DNA from: Pseudomonadota bacterium
Lineage (GTDB): Bacteria > Chloroflexota > UBA5177 > JAJPKF01
DNA: 64,000 nt
Direction: 5' to 3'
Assembly: GCA_021323865.1 (NCBI GenBank)
Contig: JAJPKF010000015.1
Span: 1 to 64,000 of the forward strand
The notes under the pieces are model-generated. The model was given only the letters and a program-made list of their open reading frames with translations. It was not told the DNA's origin and ran no database searches. Position 1 is the first letter of the stretch. Every line of letters begins with the position of its first letter. A program made the position numbers and the translations under genes. Shown in pieces: positions 34,384 through 43,266 of this stretch.

Positions 34384-34656
34384 TTACGGGGCTGTTCGCG
34401 ACGACGGCACGCCGGGCGACCACGACCCGCTCGGCAGATGCGGCATGCTGGGAGCTTTGCCGCCAGAGACCGCTCGGTGCGACGCTGGCAGCCGGCACCC
34501 GAGGCGCCCGGAAGCGCGCGTGGCCCGGTCTCCAAAGGCAAGATGTCGCACCACGTGGGCACACGCGAAGCGAACCGGCCCGCCCAGAGAACCGCTGCTC
34601 ACACCACATCCGGACAGCGCGGCGACCAGGACGCCGGCAACAATCAGCCTGCGCAT
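34384..34656 (-). CDS. Small putative lipoprotein
   Basis: The ATG at 34656 follows GGAGGGTGC. The first 17 residues form a lipoprotein signal with a clear lipobox (VLVAALSGC, Cys at about 17). The remaining ~70 residues are basic and low in hydrophobics, ending in a Ser/Pro-rich tail that looks less protein-like. The 3' half may therefore be frameshifted. No family is recognised. It lies 71 bases upstream of the small exported protein gene on the same strand. Confidence 0.45.
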   Translation of the reverse strand: MRRLIVAGVLVAALSGCGVSSGSLGGPVRFACAHVVRHLAFGDRATRASGRLGCRLPASHRAVSGGKAPSMPHLPSGSWSPGVPSSRTAP

Positions 34657-34756
34657 GCACCCTCCGACCTGGAGCAGCCGACTCATTATCCTGCCGGATG
34701 GTCCTTGATAGACTCGGATACGGGCTGTGACGAGGCCAGAGTAGGCCGCACCACGA

Positions 34757-34935
34757 CCTTCAGGGAGAGAGCGCCGCCGACTGCAAGCGTTCTCGGTACG
34801 GATGCGGCGCGAAGTTCACCTCCGAGCCCTTCGGCGTCCCCGTGCGGGGGCATGAGAGGGTCTCAAACCGAGGCCAATTCGGGTGGTACCGCGGACAGCC
34901 GGTTCGTCCCGTGAGGGGGTGAGCCGGCTTTTTGT
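34757..34935 (+). promoter_or_regulatory. T-box riboswitch (Phe) controlling pheST
   Basis: The T-box consensus GGGTGGTACCGCGG lies at 34881-34894 within AATTCGGGTGGTACCGCGG. In the upstream stem I region, GCGAAG-TTC-ACC places a TTC (Phe) specifier codon at 34815-34817 in the expected GAA-codon-A context. Downstream, AGCCGGTT (34897-34904) pairs with AGCCGGCT (34922-34929) before TTTT, forming the terminator that competes with the antiterminator. Uncharged tRNA-Phe should stabilise the antiterminator and allow pheST expression. Confidence 0.88.
34897..34934 (+). terminator. Conditional terminator of the Phe T-box
   Basis: An eight-base stem (34897-34904 with 34922-34929) with a 17-base loop is followed by a run of T residues. 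It lies immediately after the T-box sequence and 47 bases before the pheS start. Confidence 0.75.
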
Positions 34936-34980
34936 CACCCAAGCCGCCGCCTCCGCCAACCTCACATGCCAGGGGGCACC

Positions 34981-36021
34981 GTGACTGTCGAATCACCACT
35001 CGCCGACCGCATCGAGGCCACGCGGACGCAGGCGCTCGACGCCATCGCCCAAGCGTCCACACTGGACGATCTCGAGGCCCTGCGGATCCGTTTCCTGGGG
35101 CGGAAGGGCGAGCTGACGACGGCGCTCTCGGCCATGGGCAAGCTGCCCGCCGAGGAGCGGCCCCGCATCGGCGCCCTGGCCAACGAGGTCAAACGTGATC
35201 TGGAGCGCCGCCTCGAAGAGCGAGAGCAGGCCCTGGGCGAAGAGGCGCTCCGGCGGAGACTCGAGACCGAGCGCGTCGACGTCACGCTTCCCGGAACCGA
35301 CTGGCCCCGCGGCATTCGCCATCCGCTCATCCAGGCGCTCCGTGAGGTCGTCGACATCTTCCGCCGCATGGGCTACGAGGTCATCGAGGGCCCGGAGGTG
35401 GAGTGGGACGAATACAACTTCACCAAGCTCAACATTCCTCCCCATCACCCGGCGCGCGACATGTGGGAGAGCCTCTACCTCAGTGAGGACATGCTGCTCC
35501 GGACCCACACCTCTCCCGCCCAGGCACGCATCATGGAGAGCCGGCAGCCGCCGCTCCGCGTGATCGTGCCCGGCCGCTGCTATCGCAACGAAGCCGAGGA
35601 CGCCACCCACGGCATCCAGTTCCTGCAGATCGAAGGGCTGGTGGTCGATCGGGGCATCACCCTGGCCGATCTGAAGGGCACCCTGCACGCCCTGTGCGCC
35701 GCCTACTTCGGACCACAGCGCAAGATCCGCTTCCGGCCGTCCTACTTCCCCTTCACGGAGCCCAGCGCCGAGGTCGACGTCGCCTGTGCCGTCTGTGGCG
35801 GCGCTCGGTGTCGCAGCTGCGGCTTCAAGGGCTGGCTGGAGCTGCTGGGGTCGGGCATGGTCCATCCCAACGTGCTCCGCTTCGCCGGCTACGACCCGGA
35901 GGTGTACTCGGGCTTCGCCTTCGGCATGGGCCCCGACCGCCTCGCCATCCAGCGCTACGCCATCGACGACCTGCGGGTGTTCCGGGAGAACGACCTGCGC
36001 TTCCTGGAGCAGTTCCGATGA
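34981..36021 (+). CDS. pheS: Phenylalanyl-tRNA synthetase alpha subunit
   Basis: This is a 346-residue class II synthetase catalytic subunit that charges tRNA-Phe as an (alpha beta)2 tetramer. I prefer GTG 34981, directly after AGGGGGCACC, over ATG 34966, which lacks a ribosome-binding site. An N-terminal helical tRNA-binding arm (residues about 5-90) precedes motif 1 (HPLIQALREVVDIFRRMGYEV), motif 2 (PGRCYRNEAEDATHGIQFLQIEGL) and motif 3 (GFAFGMGPDRLAIQRY). The Phe pocket and C-terminal SYFPFTEPS stretch are intact. Its stop overlaps the pheT start (ATGA). Confidence 0.96.
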   Translation: MTVESPLADRIEATRTQALDAIAQASTLDDLEALRIRFLGRKGELTTALSAMGKLPAEERPRIGALANEVKRDLERRLEEREQALGEEALRRRLETERVDVTLPGTDWPRGIRHPLIQALREVVDIFRRMGYEVIEGPEVEWDEYNFTKLNIPPHHPARDMWESLYLSEDMLLRTHTSPAQARIMESRQPPLRVIVPGRCYRNEAEDATHGIQFLQIEGLVVDRGITLADLKGTLHALCAAYFGPQRKIRFRPSYFPFTEPSAEVDVACAVCGGARCRSCGFKGWLELLGSGMVHPNVLRFAGYDPEVYSGFAFGMGPDRLAIQRYAIDDLRVFRENDLRFLEQFR

Positions 36022-38540
36022 AGGCGCCGCTAAGCTGGCTCGCCGACTACGTGGATCTGCCCGGCTCCATCGACGATCTGGTCCTGCGGCTCATCATGTC
36101 GGGAACCGAGGTCGAGGACGTGGTTCGGGTGGGCGAGCACTGGCAGGACGTGCGGACGGCGCGGATCATCGCCCTCGAGCGGCCTCCGGGCTCCAACCGC
36201 CTGCACGTGGCGACCATCGAGATGGCGGGCGAAACCTTGTGCTCGGTCACCGCCGCGCCCAACGTCGAGGTCGGCCAGACCGTGCCCGCCGTCCGCGTGG
36301 GGGGCGTGGTGCCACGAGACGCGAAGGGCCGGCCATTCGTCCTCCAGCCCAGACCCATGATGGGCATCACCGGCGACGCCATGCTGCTCTCGGCCGACGA
36401 GCTGGGGATCTCTGAGGACCACGACGGCATCCTGGTGCTGCCTCCGGAAACGCCCGTGGGCAGGCCCTTGCTGGAGATCATGGGCGATACCATCCTCGAC
36501 GTGCAGCCGACCGCGAACCGCCCCGACGAGATGTCCATGGTGGGCATTGCACGTGAGATCGCCGCCGCCACCGAGACCTTTCTGCGCGAGCCCGACACCT
36601 CGCTCCCCGCGGGTACCCGGGTCTCGGACGAGTCCAGCATCCCCATCACCGTGGAAGACTCAACGCTCTGTGCGCGCTACACGGGCCTGCGGATCGAAGG
36701 CGTGCGCGTCGGGCCGTCCCCCTCCTGGCTGAGCCGGAAGCTGGAGGCGGCGGGAGTCCGCTCCATCAACAACGTGGTCGACGCCGGCAACTTCGTGATG
36801 CTCGAGCTGGGCCAGCCGGTGCACGCGTTCGACTATCACCGTCTCCGAGGGGCGGCGGTGGGCGTTCGTGTTTCCCGTGCCGGTGAGCGACTGACGACGC
36901 TCGATGGGGTGGACCGAGCTGTGCCCGAGGGCACGCTGCTGATCACCGACGGCGAGGGGCCCGTTGCCATCGCCGGCATCATGGGCGGCGCCGGGAGCGA
37001 GGTCTCGGACGATACCCGGGCCCTCCTGCTGGAGTCGGCGAACTTCGACCGCGTCAGCATCCGCCGGTCCTCGCGGGCATTGGGCCTTCGCACCGAAGCG
37101 TCGGCGCGGTTCGAGCGAGGAGTGCCGCCCGAATTGACGGAGCTGGCCGCCCGGCGTTTCGTCGCCATCCTGGCCTCCATCAACCCCGAGCCTCTGACCG
37201 TCTTCGCGCTCTCGGATGAGGTGGGCAGATTCCCGCCCATCTCCAGCATCACCGCCACGCCGGAGGCCGTCGGCCGCCTCCTGGGGGTGGAGACGCCGGC
37301 CGGAACCATGGTCCCCACGCTGGAGCGCTTGGGCTTCGAGGTACAGAGCTCGGACGGCACGCTGACCATCCACCCGCCGTTCTGGCGGCGAGACGTCGAG
37401 GGCGTGGCTGATATCGCCGAGGAAGTCGCGCGGAGCCGCGGCTACGACCAGATTCCCGAGACTCTCCCCGCCCAGGACATCCCGCCCGCGCCGCTGCCGC
37501 CGGACCTGGCGTGGGAGGATGCCATACGGGACATCCTTCTGGGGATCGGTTTCGCGGAAACGTGGACGGACACCCTGACGGGCAGGGACGCGCTGGAGCG
37601 CCTGCTGACCGCGAGCCCCAGCCCCGCGTGGGAGCAAATGGTCGTGAACCTCGCCGGCCTTCACCAGCACGGCGCCACCCCGGAGCCGGTCGCCCTCATC
37701 AACGCCCCGACCCGCGAGCGGGCCATTCTGCGCGGGACCCTCCTCTCCTCACTGCTCGACGTGGTTGCCGGGAATCTGAAACATACGCGCGAGCGGCTGG
37801 CGTTCTTCGAGCTGTCTCGCACGTTCTTCCCCCGGGCCGGCGACCTGCCCTATGAGCGGCGCACCCTCGGTATCGCCCTGGCCGGCGATCGTGAGGCACG
37901 GGCCTGGAATCGCCGTCCCGAGCCCTACGATTTCTTCGACCTCAAGGGCGCGGTCTGGGCGGTGGTCGAGCGTCTGGGCCTATCGGGCATGGCCTCGGTC
38001 GAGCAGCTCGATCGGCCCATCCCCTTCCTCCATCCGGGCCGCGCCGCCCGGCTGCTGATCAACGGCGCCGACGCCGGCCTGCTGGGTGACCTTCATCCCA
38101 CCGTCGCCGAGCGCTTCGAGATCGAGCCCCCGACACGTGCGCTGGTCGCCGAGCTGGACCTCGACACGCTCATGGCGGCGGCACACCGGGACCTCAGCAT
38201 CCGTCAGGCGCCTCGCTTCCCCTCCGTGAAGCGTGACATTTCGGTCAGCTTCCCCGCGGACGTGCCCGCCCATCGGGTCGAGGAGATCGTGCGGGCAGAG
38301 GGAGGCGAGCTGCTGCGCAGCGTCCGGTTCGTCGATGTCTATGCCGGACCAGGCGTGGGTCCGGATCGCAAGAGCCTGTCCATGGCCCTCGACTTCCAGT
38401 CCAAGACGCAGACATTGACGCAGGAACAGGCGGCCGCGGTTCAGGACCGGATCGTCCGCGCACTCCAGCGGGAGCTGGGCGGAACGCTCCGAGGCTCGCC
38501 GCCGGCCGGCTCTGCCGTACGGGAAGAAGCAAACAGCTAG
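36018..38540 (+). CDS. pheT: Phenylalanyl-tRNA synthetase beta subunit
   Basis: The 840-residue partner of PheS starts at ATG 36018, inside the pheS stop. Domains in order are the N-terminal B1 segment (MKAPLSWLADYVDL), the EMAP-like tRNA-binding B2 domain (NRLHVATIEMAG, residues about 55-150), and B3/B4 editing domains (NVVDAGNFVMLELGQPVHAFDYHRL, GIMGGAGSEV, SARFERGVPPELTELAA). A B5 domain follows (EAVGRLLGVETP), then the catalytic-like domain (ALINAPTRERAILRGTLLSSLL). Last is the anticodon-binding ferredoxin-like B8 domain (APRFPSVKRDISVSFP, KSLSMALDFQSKTQTLTQEQ). The length is typical and both subunits depend on the upstream T-box. Confidence 0.96.
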   Translation: MKAPLSWLADYVDLPGSIDDLVLRLIMSGTEVEDVVRVGEHWQDVRTARIIALERPPGSNRLHVATIEMAGETLCSVTAAPNVEVGQTVPAVRVGGVVPRDAKGRPFVLQPRPMMGITGDAMLLSADELGISEDHDGILVLPPETPVGRPLLEIMGDTILDVQPTANRPDEMSMVGIAREIAAATETFLREPDTSLPAGTRVSDESSIPITVEDSTLCARYTGLRIEGVRVGPSPSWLSRKLEAAGVRSINNVVDAGNFVMLELGQPVHAFDYHRLRGAAVGVRVSRAGERLTTLDGVDRAVPEGTLLITDGEGPVAIAGIMGGAGSEVSDDTRALLLESANFDRVSIRRSSRALGLRTEASARFERGVPPELTELAARRFVAILASINPEPLTVFALSDEVGRFPPISSITATPEAVGRLLGVETPAGTMVPTLERLGFEVQSSDGTLTIHPPFWRRDVEGVADIAEEVARSRGYDQIPETLPAQDIPPAPLPPDLAWEDAIRDILLGIGFAETWTDTLTGRDALERLLTASPSPAWEQMVVNLAGLHQHGATPEPVALINAPTRERAILRGTLLSSLLDVVAGNLKHTRERLAFFELSRTFFPRAGDLPYERRTLGIALAGDREARAWNRRPEPYDFFDLKGAVWAVVERLGLSGMASVEQLDRPIPFLHPGRAARLLINGADAGLLGDLHPTVAERFEIEPPTRALVAELDLDTLMAAAHRDLSIRQAPRFPSVKRDISVSFPADVPAHRVEEIVRAEGGELLRSVRFVDVYAGPGVGPDRKSLSMALDFQSKTQTLTQEQAAAVQDRIVRALQRELGGTLRGSPPAGSAVREEANS

Positions 38541-38782
38541 CGGTTGGTCGCCGCTCGCGTCTGATCGTGACTCATGCTCAGCCCGTTCGACAGCTACGAG
38601 GCGCGTGGCTTGCCAGTAGTATCGGTACGAACCGTCCCTGCGCTGAGCATTGAGGTATTCTACCTCGGCGGCGGCCTCATCCAAGGTCGATACAACCTCC
38701 TTAACGGTGATCGCCTTGTCGCTTACGTCCTCGTCATCAAGGCGGATCACTGCGAACACGGTTGATAACCTGTTGGCTCCAT
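38541..38782 (-). pseudogene. Disrupted small gene (frameshifted near its 5' end)
   Basis: GAGGAGG followed by ATG at 38782 would start MEPTGYQPCSQ and then stop. One base out of phase, from about 38759, a protein-like frame reads VFAVIRLDDEDVSDKAITVKE, then VSTLDEAAAEVEYLNAQRRDG, then YRYYWQATRLVAVERA. It has no stop before it runs antisense into pheT. A good ribosome-binding site in one frame and a good protein in the next suggest a single-base indel. A sequencing error is the alternative. A plus-strand frame of 63 codons (38574-38765) over the same bases looks like its shadow. No family is named. Confidence 0.45.
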
Positions 38783-38828
38783 CAGCCGCCTCCTCGCGTT
38801 AGCCTGACTCCAGCTCCAATTCCAGCGT

Positions 38829-39374
38829 TCAACGCCCCTTGGACCATACGATTGACCCTATTCCAGCTAAGAAGAGCAATACTCCTGTAACGATTCCCAG
38901 GGTCGCAATGCCGAAGCTCAAGGTCCGCCGAAGTGCACAGATTTCTACCTCCTTGTATCGCCAGTGTTGGCGTTTCATGCCCGCCGCGAAGTAAGAGACG
39001 AATGGCCGGTTGCGGGAAAGCGCCTGGTCGTAGATGTAGGTCTCGAGGCTGGCCGAGACGCTGTCCGAGGCCGATGTCTGGTCGCCCTCGGCGTTGTAGC
39101 CGAAGGTCCAGTTGAAGTTGGTGGTCCCGTTCGTTACCACCTTCTGTGCCGTCAGCTCGCCGGTTCCGGCCGGGCCCTGGCGCGGTGTCGACATGGGCCC
39201 GACGACGATGGAGAAGGTGAGCACGAGGTGACAGGCGCGGGACGCATCCACGATCAGGCTTCGGGGAGCTGACTCGTGCCTGAGCGTGTCCCCTGCGTCC
39301 GCCTGCACAGTTGATAGGCCGGCGACCACTAGGCACGCCGCGGCGAGGGCAAGCGCGATGCGGGCGACCCTCAC
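38829..39374 (-). CDS. Exported, C-terminally membrane-anchored protein of unknown function
   Basis: I take GTG 39374 as the start because it opens directly into a signal peptide (VARIALALAAACLVVAGLSTVQA). The frame upstream is non-coding in character, but no clear ribosome-binding site is seen. The 181-residue product has a beta-rich middle (SRACHLVLTFSIVVGPMST, NGTTNFNWTFGYNAEGDQTS). Its C-terminal helix (LSFGIATLGIVTGVLLFLAGIGSIV) is followed by a short basic tail. The two Cys (RACH and EICA) could pair. There is no LPXTG-like sorting motif before the anchor. No family is recognised. It is a single gene. Confidence 0.6.
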   Translation of the reverse strand: MRVARIALALAAACLVVAGLSTVQADAGDTLRHESAPRSLIVDASRACHLVLTFSIVVGPMSTPRQGPAGTGELTAQKVVTNGTTNFNWTFGYNAEGDQTSASDSVSASLETYIYDQALSRNRPFVSYFAAGMKRQHWRYKEVEICALRRTLSFGIATLGIVTGVLLFLAGIGSIVWSKGR

Positions 39375-39945
39375 CGGTGAGGGGTCCAAACACCGATCAT
39401 GACTGATTCTCGCCCGCCTACGATGCCCGTCCCATCGGGGAACCTCGGACCAGCGGCCGTTCTGGGGAACGGGGACGACGAAGCGGGTTGGGCAAGAAGC
39501 GCCAACGCCGGGCTGGGAGCGGCCCAGCCCGATGATTGAAGTGGGCCAAAGTTGGCCGTCGGGGCCATGGGCGGCCATTAACGGTGAAATCGGGTGGCCA
39601 TTTGGCGCGAAATTCAGATGCATGCGCCCGAACCCAGGAACGAGCGTGGGCCGTCTACGTGGACTGAGCAGTTCAGTTGCGCGAAATGCGCAACCACCCG
39701 CGTGACTACAGCCTCCGGGCCACATAGGCGGTGGCCTGCGGAGAACTCGTACCGTCGGCGGGCCTTCTCCAGTGGCACGTTGCCCTGCTCCCAGGCAATA
39801 GCCCCAACTCCGTCGGGTTCTAAAGGGAGGGCAGGCGCTCTAGCGGGTTCACGGCAGGCCGGTCTAGACGATCAAAGTAGTAGCCAAAATCGCCGGGCAA
39901 CCAGAGCCGCGCCGCCCGGGCAGCGTGTCATGTGGGCGGCCGCGG
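39375..39945. other. 570-base region without a recognisable gene
   Basis: Open frames here are Arg/Ser/Pro-rich and look non-coding. Visible structure includes a GGGCTGG/CCAGCCC hairpin near 39511-39531. GGCCAT occurs three times between about 39560 and 39602. A tight GTTGCGC-GAAAT-GCGCAAC hairpin lies at 39676-39694. None is followed by a T-run and none resembles a tRNA. Confidence 0.4.
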
Positions 39946-40191
39946 TCACGCTAGCGGGGTGGTCCGACCTGCCCACTCCGGTCCGTCGGTCGCGATCCAG
40001 ACCTTCCTGCCGAGGAGGCTCATCAGAGCGGCCGTGAGGCCAACTTGGTCCATGGTGGCTGCCCCGACTCCCGAGATCACGAACACGGCCTCGTCCGCGT
40101 CCAGTGGCACCGCTACCCGGATCGGGCCGCGGACACCATGCTCTACGAAGAGCTGCCGGATGTTGGAAGCCGTCATGAGGTCGAAGACCAC
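39946..40191 (-). CDS. Small protein, second gene of a two-gene unit beside mutS2
   Basis: This 81-residue soluble protein has a convincing alternating pattern: ASNIRQLFVEHGVRGPIRVAVPLDADEAVFVISGV, then a helix (MDQVGLTAALMSLLGRK) and VWIATDGPEWAGRTTPL. GTG 40191 follows CGGAGA. The stop codon of the upstream small gene lies 13 bases before it, so they form an operon. I cannot name the family. Confidence 0.55.
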   Translation of the reverse strand: MVFDLMTASNIRQLFVEHGVRGPIRVAVPLDADEAVFVISGVGAATMDQVGLTAALMSLLGRKVWIATDGPEWAGRTTPLA

Positions 40192-40204
40192 AGGGGCGTC
40201 TCCG

Positions 40205-40447
40205 TTAGTACGGTGGAAACACGTTTCGGCGCTCCAGGATTGACAGCTGCCGTTCCGGATCAGGAACGAGATACTCGAGGGCTCCGCCCCGTCGGGTGCC
40301 GAACGGCAGGGCCCGGCGTGCAGAGATGCCGGTCCAGTCCACCACCTCGGCCTCTTTCTCGCGATCCGCGAAGAGACTGATGGAGCTTACCTCCTCCGAG
40401 CCTCCGGACACAAGGTCCAATCGCGGCAGGCGTCGACCGTCCGCCAT
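40205..40447 (-). CDS. Small protein, first gene of a two-gene unit beside mutS2
   Basis: The 80-residue product reads GRRLPRLDLVSGGSEEVSSI, SLFADREKEAEVVDWTGISA, RRALPFGTRRGGALEYLVPD and ends PERQLSILERRNVFPPY. ATG 40447 has no ribosome-binding site; a CATTGT box five bases upstream would suit a leaderless message. Its start is only 63 bases from the preferred mutS2 start and divergent from it. Charge balance and strand/helix pattern look like a real small domain. The family is unknown, as is its relation to mutS2. Confidence 0.5.
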   Translation of the reverse strand: MADGRRLPRLDLVSGGSEEVSSISLFADREKEAEVVDWTGISARRALPFGTRRGGALEYLVPDPERQLSILERRNVFPPY

Positions 40448-40510
40448 CGTGGACAATGGATGTTGGCGCGACTGGCGCCCACGCCTGATGAAGAAAGGCT
40501 CGACCCAGCC

Positions 40511-42862
40511 GTGATATCGGAAGACTCACTCCGGACGCTCGAGTTCGAGACCGTCGTCGCGTCCGTGGCCGAGCATGCCGGCTTTTCCGGCGGGCGTGAA
40601 CGGGTCCAGGCTCTCCAACCCCTGACGGAAGCCGGCGCGGTCCGGCGACGCCTCGACGAGGTGTCGGAAGCCCGCTCGCTGCTCGACGCACAGCCCGACA
40701 CCACCATCGGCGGTGCCCGAGACGTCCGGGCCGCGGCCCAGCGCGCCGGCATCGGCAGCGTCCTCAGGGCAGAGGAGCTGCTGGACATCGCGGCAACCCT
40801 GGAGGCGGCCCGCGACCTCAAGGCGGCCATCACCAAGTCGGACTTGCCGCTGCCGCTGATTCGTGAATGGGGTGGCCAGCTCCAGACTTACCCCGAGATC
40901 GTCAACCGCATCAATCAGACCTTCAACGATGCCGGCGAGGTCCTCGACTCTGCCAGCGCCCGCCTGCGACAGCTCCGGCGCGACATCCGCACGGCCCACG
41001 GTCGTATCGTCGACAAGCTGAACGGCATGATCGCCTCACCCGAGTACCGATCGGCGCTCCAAGATCCGCTGGTCACCATGCGCAACGGCCGCTACGTTCT
41101 CCCCGTCCGCTCCGACGCCCGCTCGCGTCTGCCCGGCATCGTACACGACCAGTCGGCCAGTGGCCAGACGGCGTTCGTCGAGCCGCTGGCGGTGACCGAA
41201 CTGAACAACCACTGGACCGAGCTGCAGATCGCCGAGCAGCGGGAGGTGGAGCGCATCCTGGACGAGCTATCTCGTCGGGTCGGCCAGCAGGCGGACGGCG
41301 TCGGCGCGACGGTAGATGCGCTGGCCGATCTCGACTGCGCCTTCGCCCGCGCCAAATACGCCGCGGCCACGCGAGCCTCACCTCCTGACATCAACCCCGA
41401 CGGCCCGCTCAAGCTGATCGATGCCCGGCATCCCCTTCTCACCGGACACGTGGTGCCCATCAGCTTGAGCCTGGGTGAAGGCTTCCGGGTGCTCGTCATC
41501 ACCGGACCGAACACGGGCGGCAAGACGGTGGCCCTGAAGACCGTCGGATTGCTGACCCTTATGGCCCAAGCCGGCCTGCAGGTCCCCGCGGCCCCCGGGT
41601 CGTCCATCGCGCTGACGGGCCAGGTGTGGGCCGACATCGGGGACGAACAGAGCATCGAACAGAGCCTCAGCACCTTCAGCTCCCACCTGAGCAACATCGT
41701 CAAGATTCTGGCCGCGACCGACGAGCGAAGCCTGGTCCTGCTTGACGAGCTGGGCGCGGGTACGGATCCGCAGGAGGGATCGGGGCTGGCCAGGGCCATC
41801 ATCCGGGAGCTGCTGGAGCGGGGAGCGCTGGCGGTGGTCACGACTCACTACAGCGAGCTGAAGGCCTTCGCGCACGAGCAGGAGGGGGCCGAGAACGCCA
41901 GCGTCGAGTTCGACGTCGCCACCCTCTCGCCCACCTATCGGCTGGTGGTGGGCGTACCGGGCCGCAGTCAGGCGCTGGCGATCGCCAAGCGGCTGGGCCT
42001 TCCCGCATCGATTGTGGAGCGCGCCCGGTCCTACGTCTCGCAGGGTGGCCTGCGGGTGGAACGGCTCCTCAGTCAGATCCAGCAGGAGCGCGAGGCCTTG
42101 GGCGCCCTTTCTCGACGGGCAACCGAGCTGAACGAGGACCTGGCGAAGCTGCGTGATCGCCTGCTCGCCGAGGTGGAGCGGACTAAGCAGGACCGAGAGG
42201 CGGTGCTCAGGCACGCCCGAAGCGAGGGTGCGGAGATGGTGCGCGCGCTGCGCGCCCGGCTGGGAGAGATCGAGCGCTCGGCGGCCCAACCGCGTCAGAC
42301 GGCGCGGCGCACCGAGACGCGGGCGCGACGGCAGCAGATCGACGAGGCCGTGTCCGAGACCCTGGGTGCACTTCCGGCCGAGCCGGAGCCGGCGGCGCCG
42401 GAGGCGGCCGTGCCAGGCGACATCGGGCCCGGCGACGAGGTCCGGGTCGAGAGTCTGGGACAGATTGGGACGGTGTCGCGTCGGCTGGACGGCGAATTCG
42501 AGGTGCAGGTGGGCGCGTTCAAGCTGCGACGCGCGGCCGAGGATCTGGTGCGGATCGCGGCCGCGTCGGCTCCGGCCTCACCGGGAACCGTGCGGGTCCG
42601 AGAGGCGTCGGTTCAGGCGCCCCTGGAGATGGACATCCGGGGCCGCCGACCACACGACATCGAGCCGGACCTCGACCGGTACGTCAACGATTCCTACCTC
42701 ACCGGCCTGGAAACGCTTAAGATCATCCACGGGCACGGGTCGGGGGTCCTGCGCCGGGCGGTGCGCGAGCAGCTGGAGGCGCACCCGTTGGTGGCCGAGG
42801 TCCGCGCCGCTTCCCGAGACCAGGGTGGAGACGGCGTCACCATCGCCACCCTGGCCCGCTAG
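40511..42862 (+). CDS. mutS2: Endonuclease MutS2 (recombination/ribosome-rescue MutS paralogue)
   Basis: This is a 783-residue protein. I prefer GTG 40511, because SEDSLRTLEFETVVASVAEH is the family N-terminus; an ATG at 40460 adds 17 unlike residues. The MutS core and clamp helices are followed by the ATPase with Walker A GPNTGGKTVALKT (about 331-343), the DEQSIEQSLSTFSSHL signature, and Walker B LVLLDELGAGTDP. A long coiled coil (RERAR to ALRARLGEIE) leads to a C-terminal Smr nuclease domain with LEMDIRGRRP and KIIHGHGSGVLR. The mismatch-binding N-terminal domain of MutS is absent, as expected. MutS2 suppresses homologous recombination and acts on collided ribosomes. Confidence 0.94.
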   Translation: MISEDSLRTLEFETVVASVAEHAGFSGGRERVQALQPLTEAGAVRRRLDEVSEARSLLDAQPDTTIGGARDVRAAAQRAGIGSVLRAEELLDIAATLEAARDLKAAITKSDLPLPLIREWGGQLQTYPEIVNRINQTFNDAGEVLDSASARLRQLRRDIRTAHGRIVDKLNGMIASPEYRSALQDPLVTMRNGRYVLPVRSDARSRLPGIVHDQSASGQTAFVEPLAVTELNNHWTELQIAEQREVERILDELSRRVGQQADGVGATVDALADLDCAFARAKYAAATRASPPDINPDGPLKLIDARHPLLTGHVVPISLSLGEGFRVLVITGPNTGGKTVALKTVGLLTLMAQAGLQVPAAPGSSIALTGQVWADIGDEQSIEQSLSTFSSHLSNIVKILAATDERSLVLLDELGAGTDPQEGSGLARAIIRELLERGALAVVTTHYSELKAFAHEQEGAENASVEFDVATLSPTYRLVVGVPGRSQALAIAKRLGLPASIVERARSYVSQGGLRVERLLSQIQQEREALGALSRRATELNEDLAKLRDRLLAEVERTKQDREAVLRHARSEGAEMVRALRARLGEIERSAAQPRQTARRTETRARRQQIDEAVSETLGALPAEPEPAAPEAAVPGDIGPGDEVRVESLGQIGTVSRRLDGEFEVQVGAFKLRRAAEDLVRIAAASAPASPGTVRVREASVQAPLEMDIRGRRPHDIEPDLDRYVNDSYLTGLETLKIIHGHGSGVLRRAVREQLEAHPLVAEVRAASRDQGGDGVTIATLAR

Positions 42863-42975
42863 GACGACGCGCGGTCGGGGTTCGGCCGGCGGTCTCGGCG
42901 GCGCACAAAGGAAGCCCGGCCGGCGACGTCCGGCCTGCCGCCCCGATCGGAGCGCGCCGTTCGAGAGCAGCCTGG

Positions 42976-43266
42976 TCACGCGGCCGCGAGCGACGTCTCG
43001 CGTAAGCGGATGACCTCGGGAGCGGCCGTGACCGTCTTCATCGCCGTCGAATCCCCACTGATGAGGCGCGTCCAGTCGCTCTCGTCGACCACCGGCTGGG
43101 GCAGCCGGGCGGTCAGGTCGGCGATCAAATCCTCGGCGATGGACAGGTCGAACAGGCTGGATCCTCTGTGGGTGTCTCCGTCAATGCAGGACCAGGTGCC
43201 GTTGGCGGGTGTACCGGTCGAGCGGCCGGTGTCGATCTGCGGTCGGGGTGTGAGTGCGAGTGCCAT
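42976..43266 (-). CDS. Small hypothetical protein
   Basis: ATG 43266 lies ten bases after AGGAGG; longer starts at 43305 or 43323 are possible. The 96-residue product is mostly polar with one helical stretch (LFDLSIAEDLIADLTARLPQ) and no signal peptide or known motif. It converges on mutS2, with 113 bases between stop codons. It is supported only by the ribosome-binding site and composition. Confidence 0.4.
   Translation of the reverse strand: MALALTPRPQIDTGRSTGTPANGTWSCIDGDTHRGSSLFDLSIAEDLIADLTARLPQPVVDESDWTRLISGDSTAMKTVTAAPEVIRLRETSLAAA

Noticed and set aside
34384-34660. Long upstream extension of the small exported protein gene (frame open to 34660)
   Set aside because: The extension is Arg/Cys/Ser-rich, has no ribosome-binding site, and would bury the signal peptide inside the protein. 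AAGGAG before ATG 34312 decides the start.
38574-38765. 63-codon plus-strand ORF after pheT
   Set aside because: It is antisense to a better protein-like minus-strand frame, and it has no ribosome-binding site.
39676-39694. GTTGCGC hairpin as an RNA gene or terminator
   Set aside because: It is only a seven-base stem with no T-run and no flanking gene end, so chance or a minor structure is more likely.
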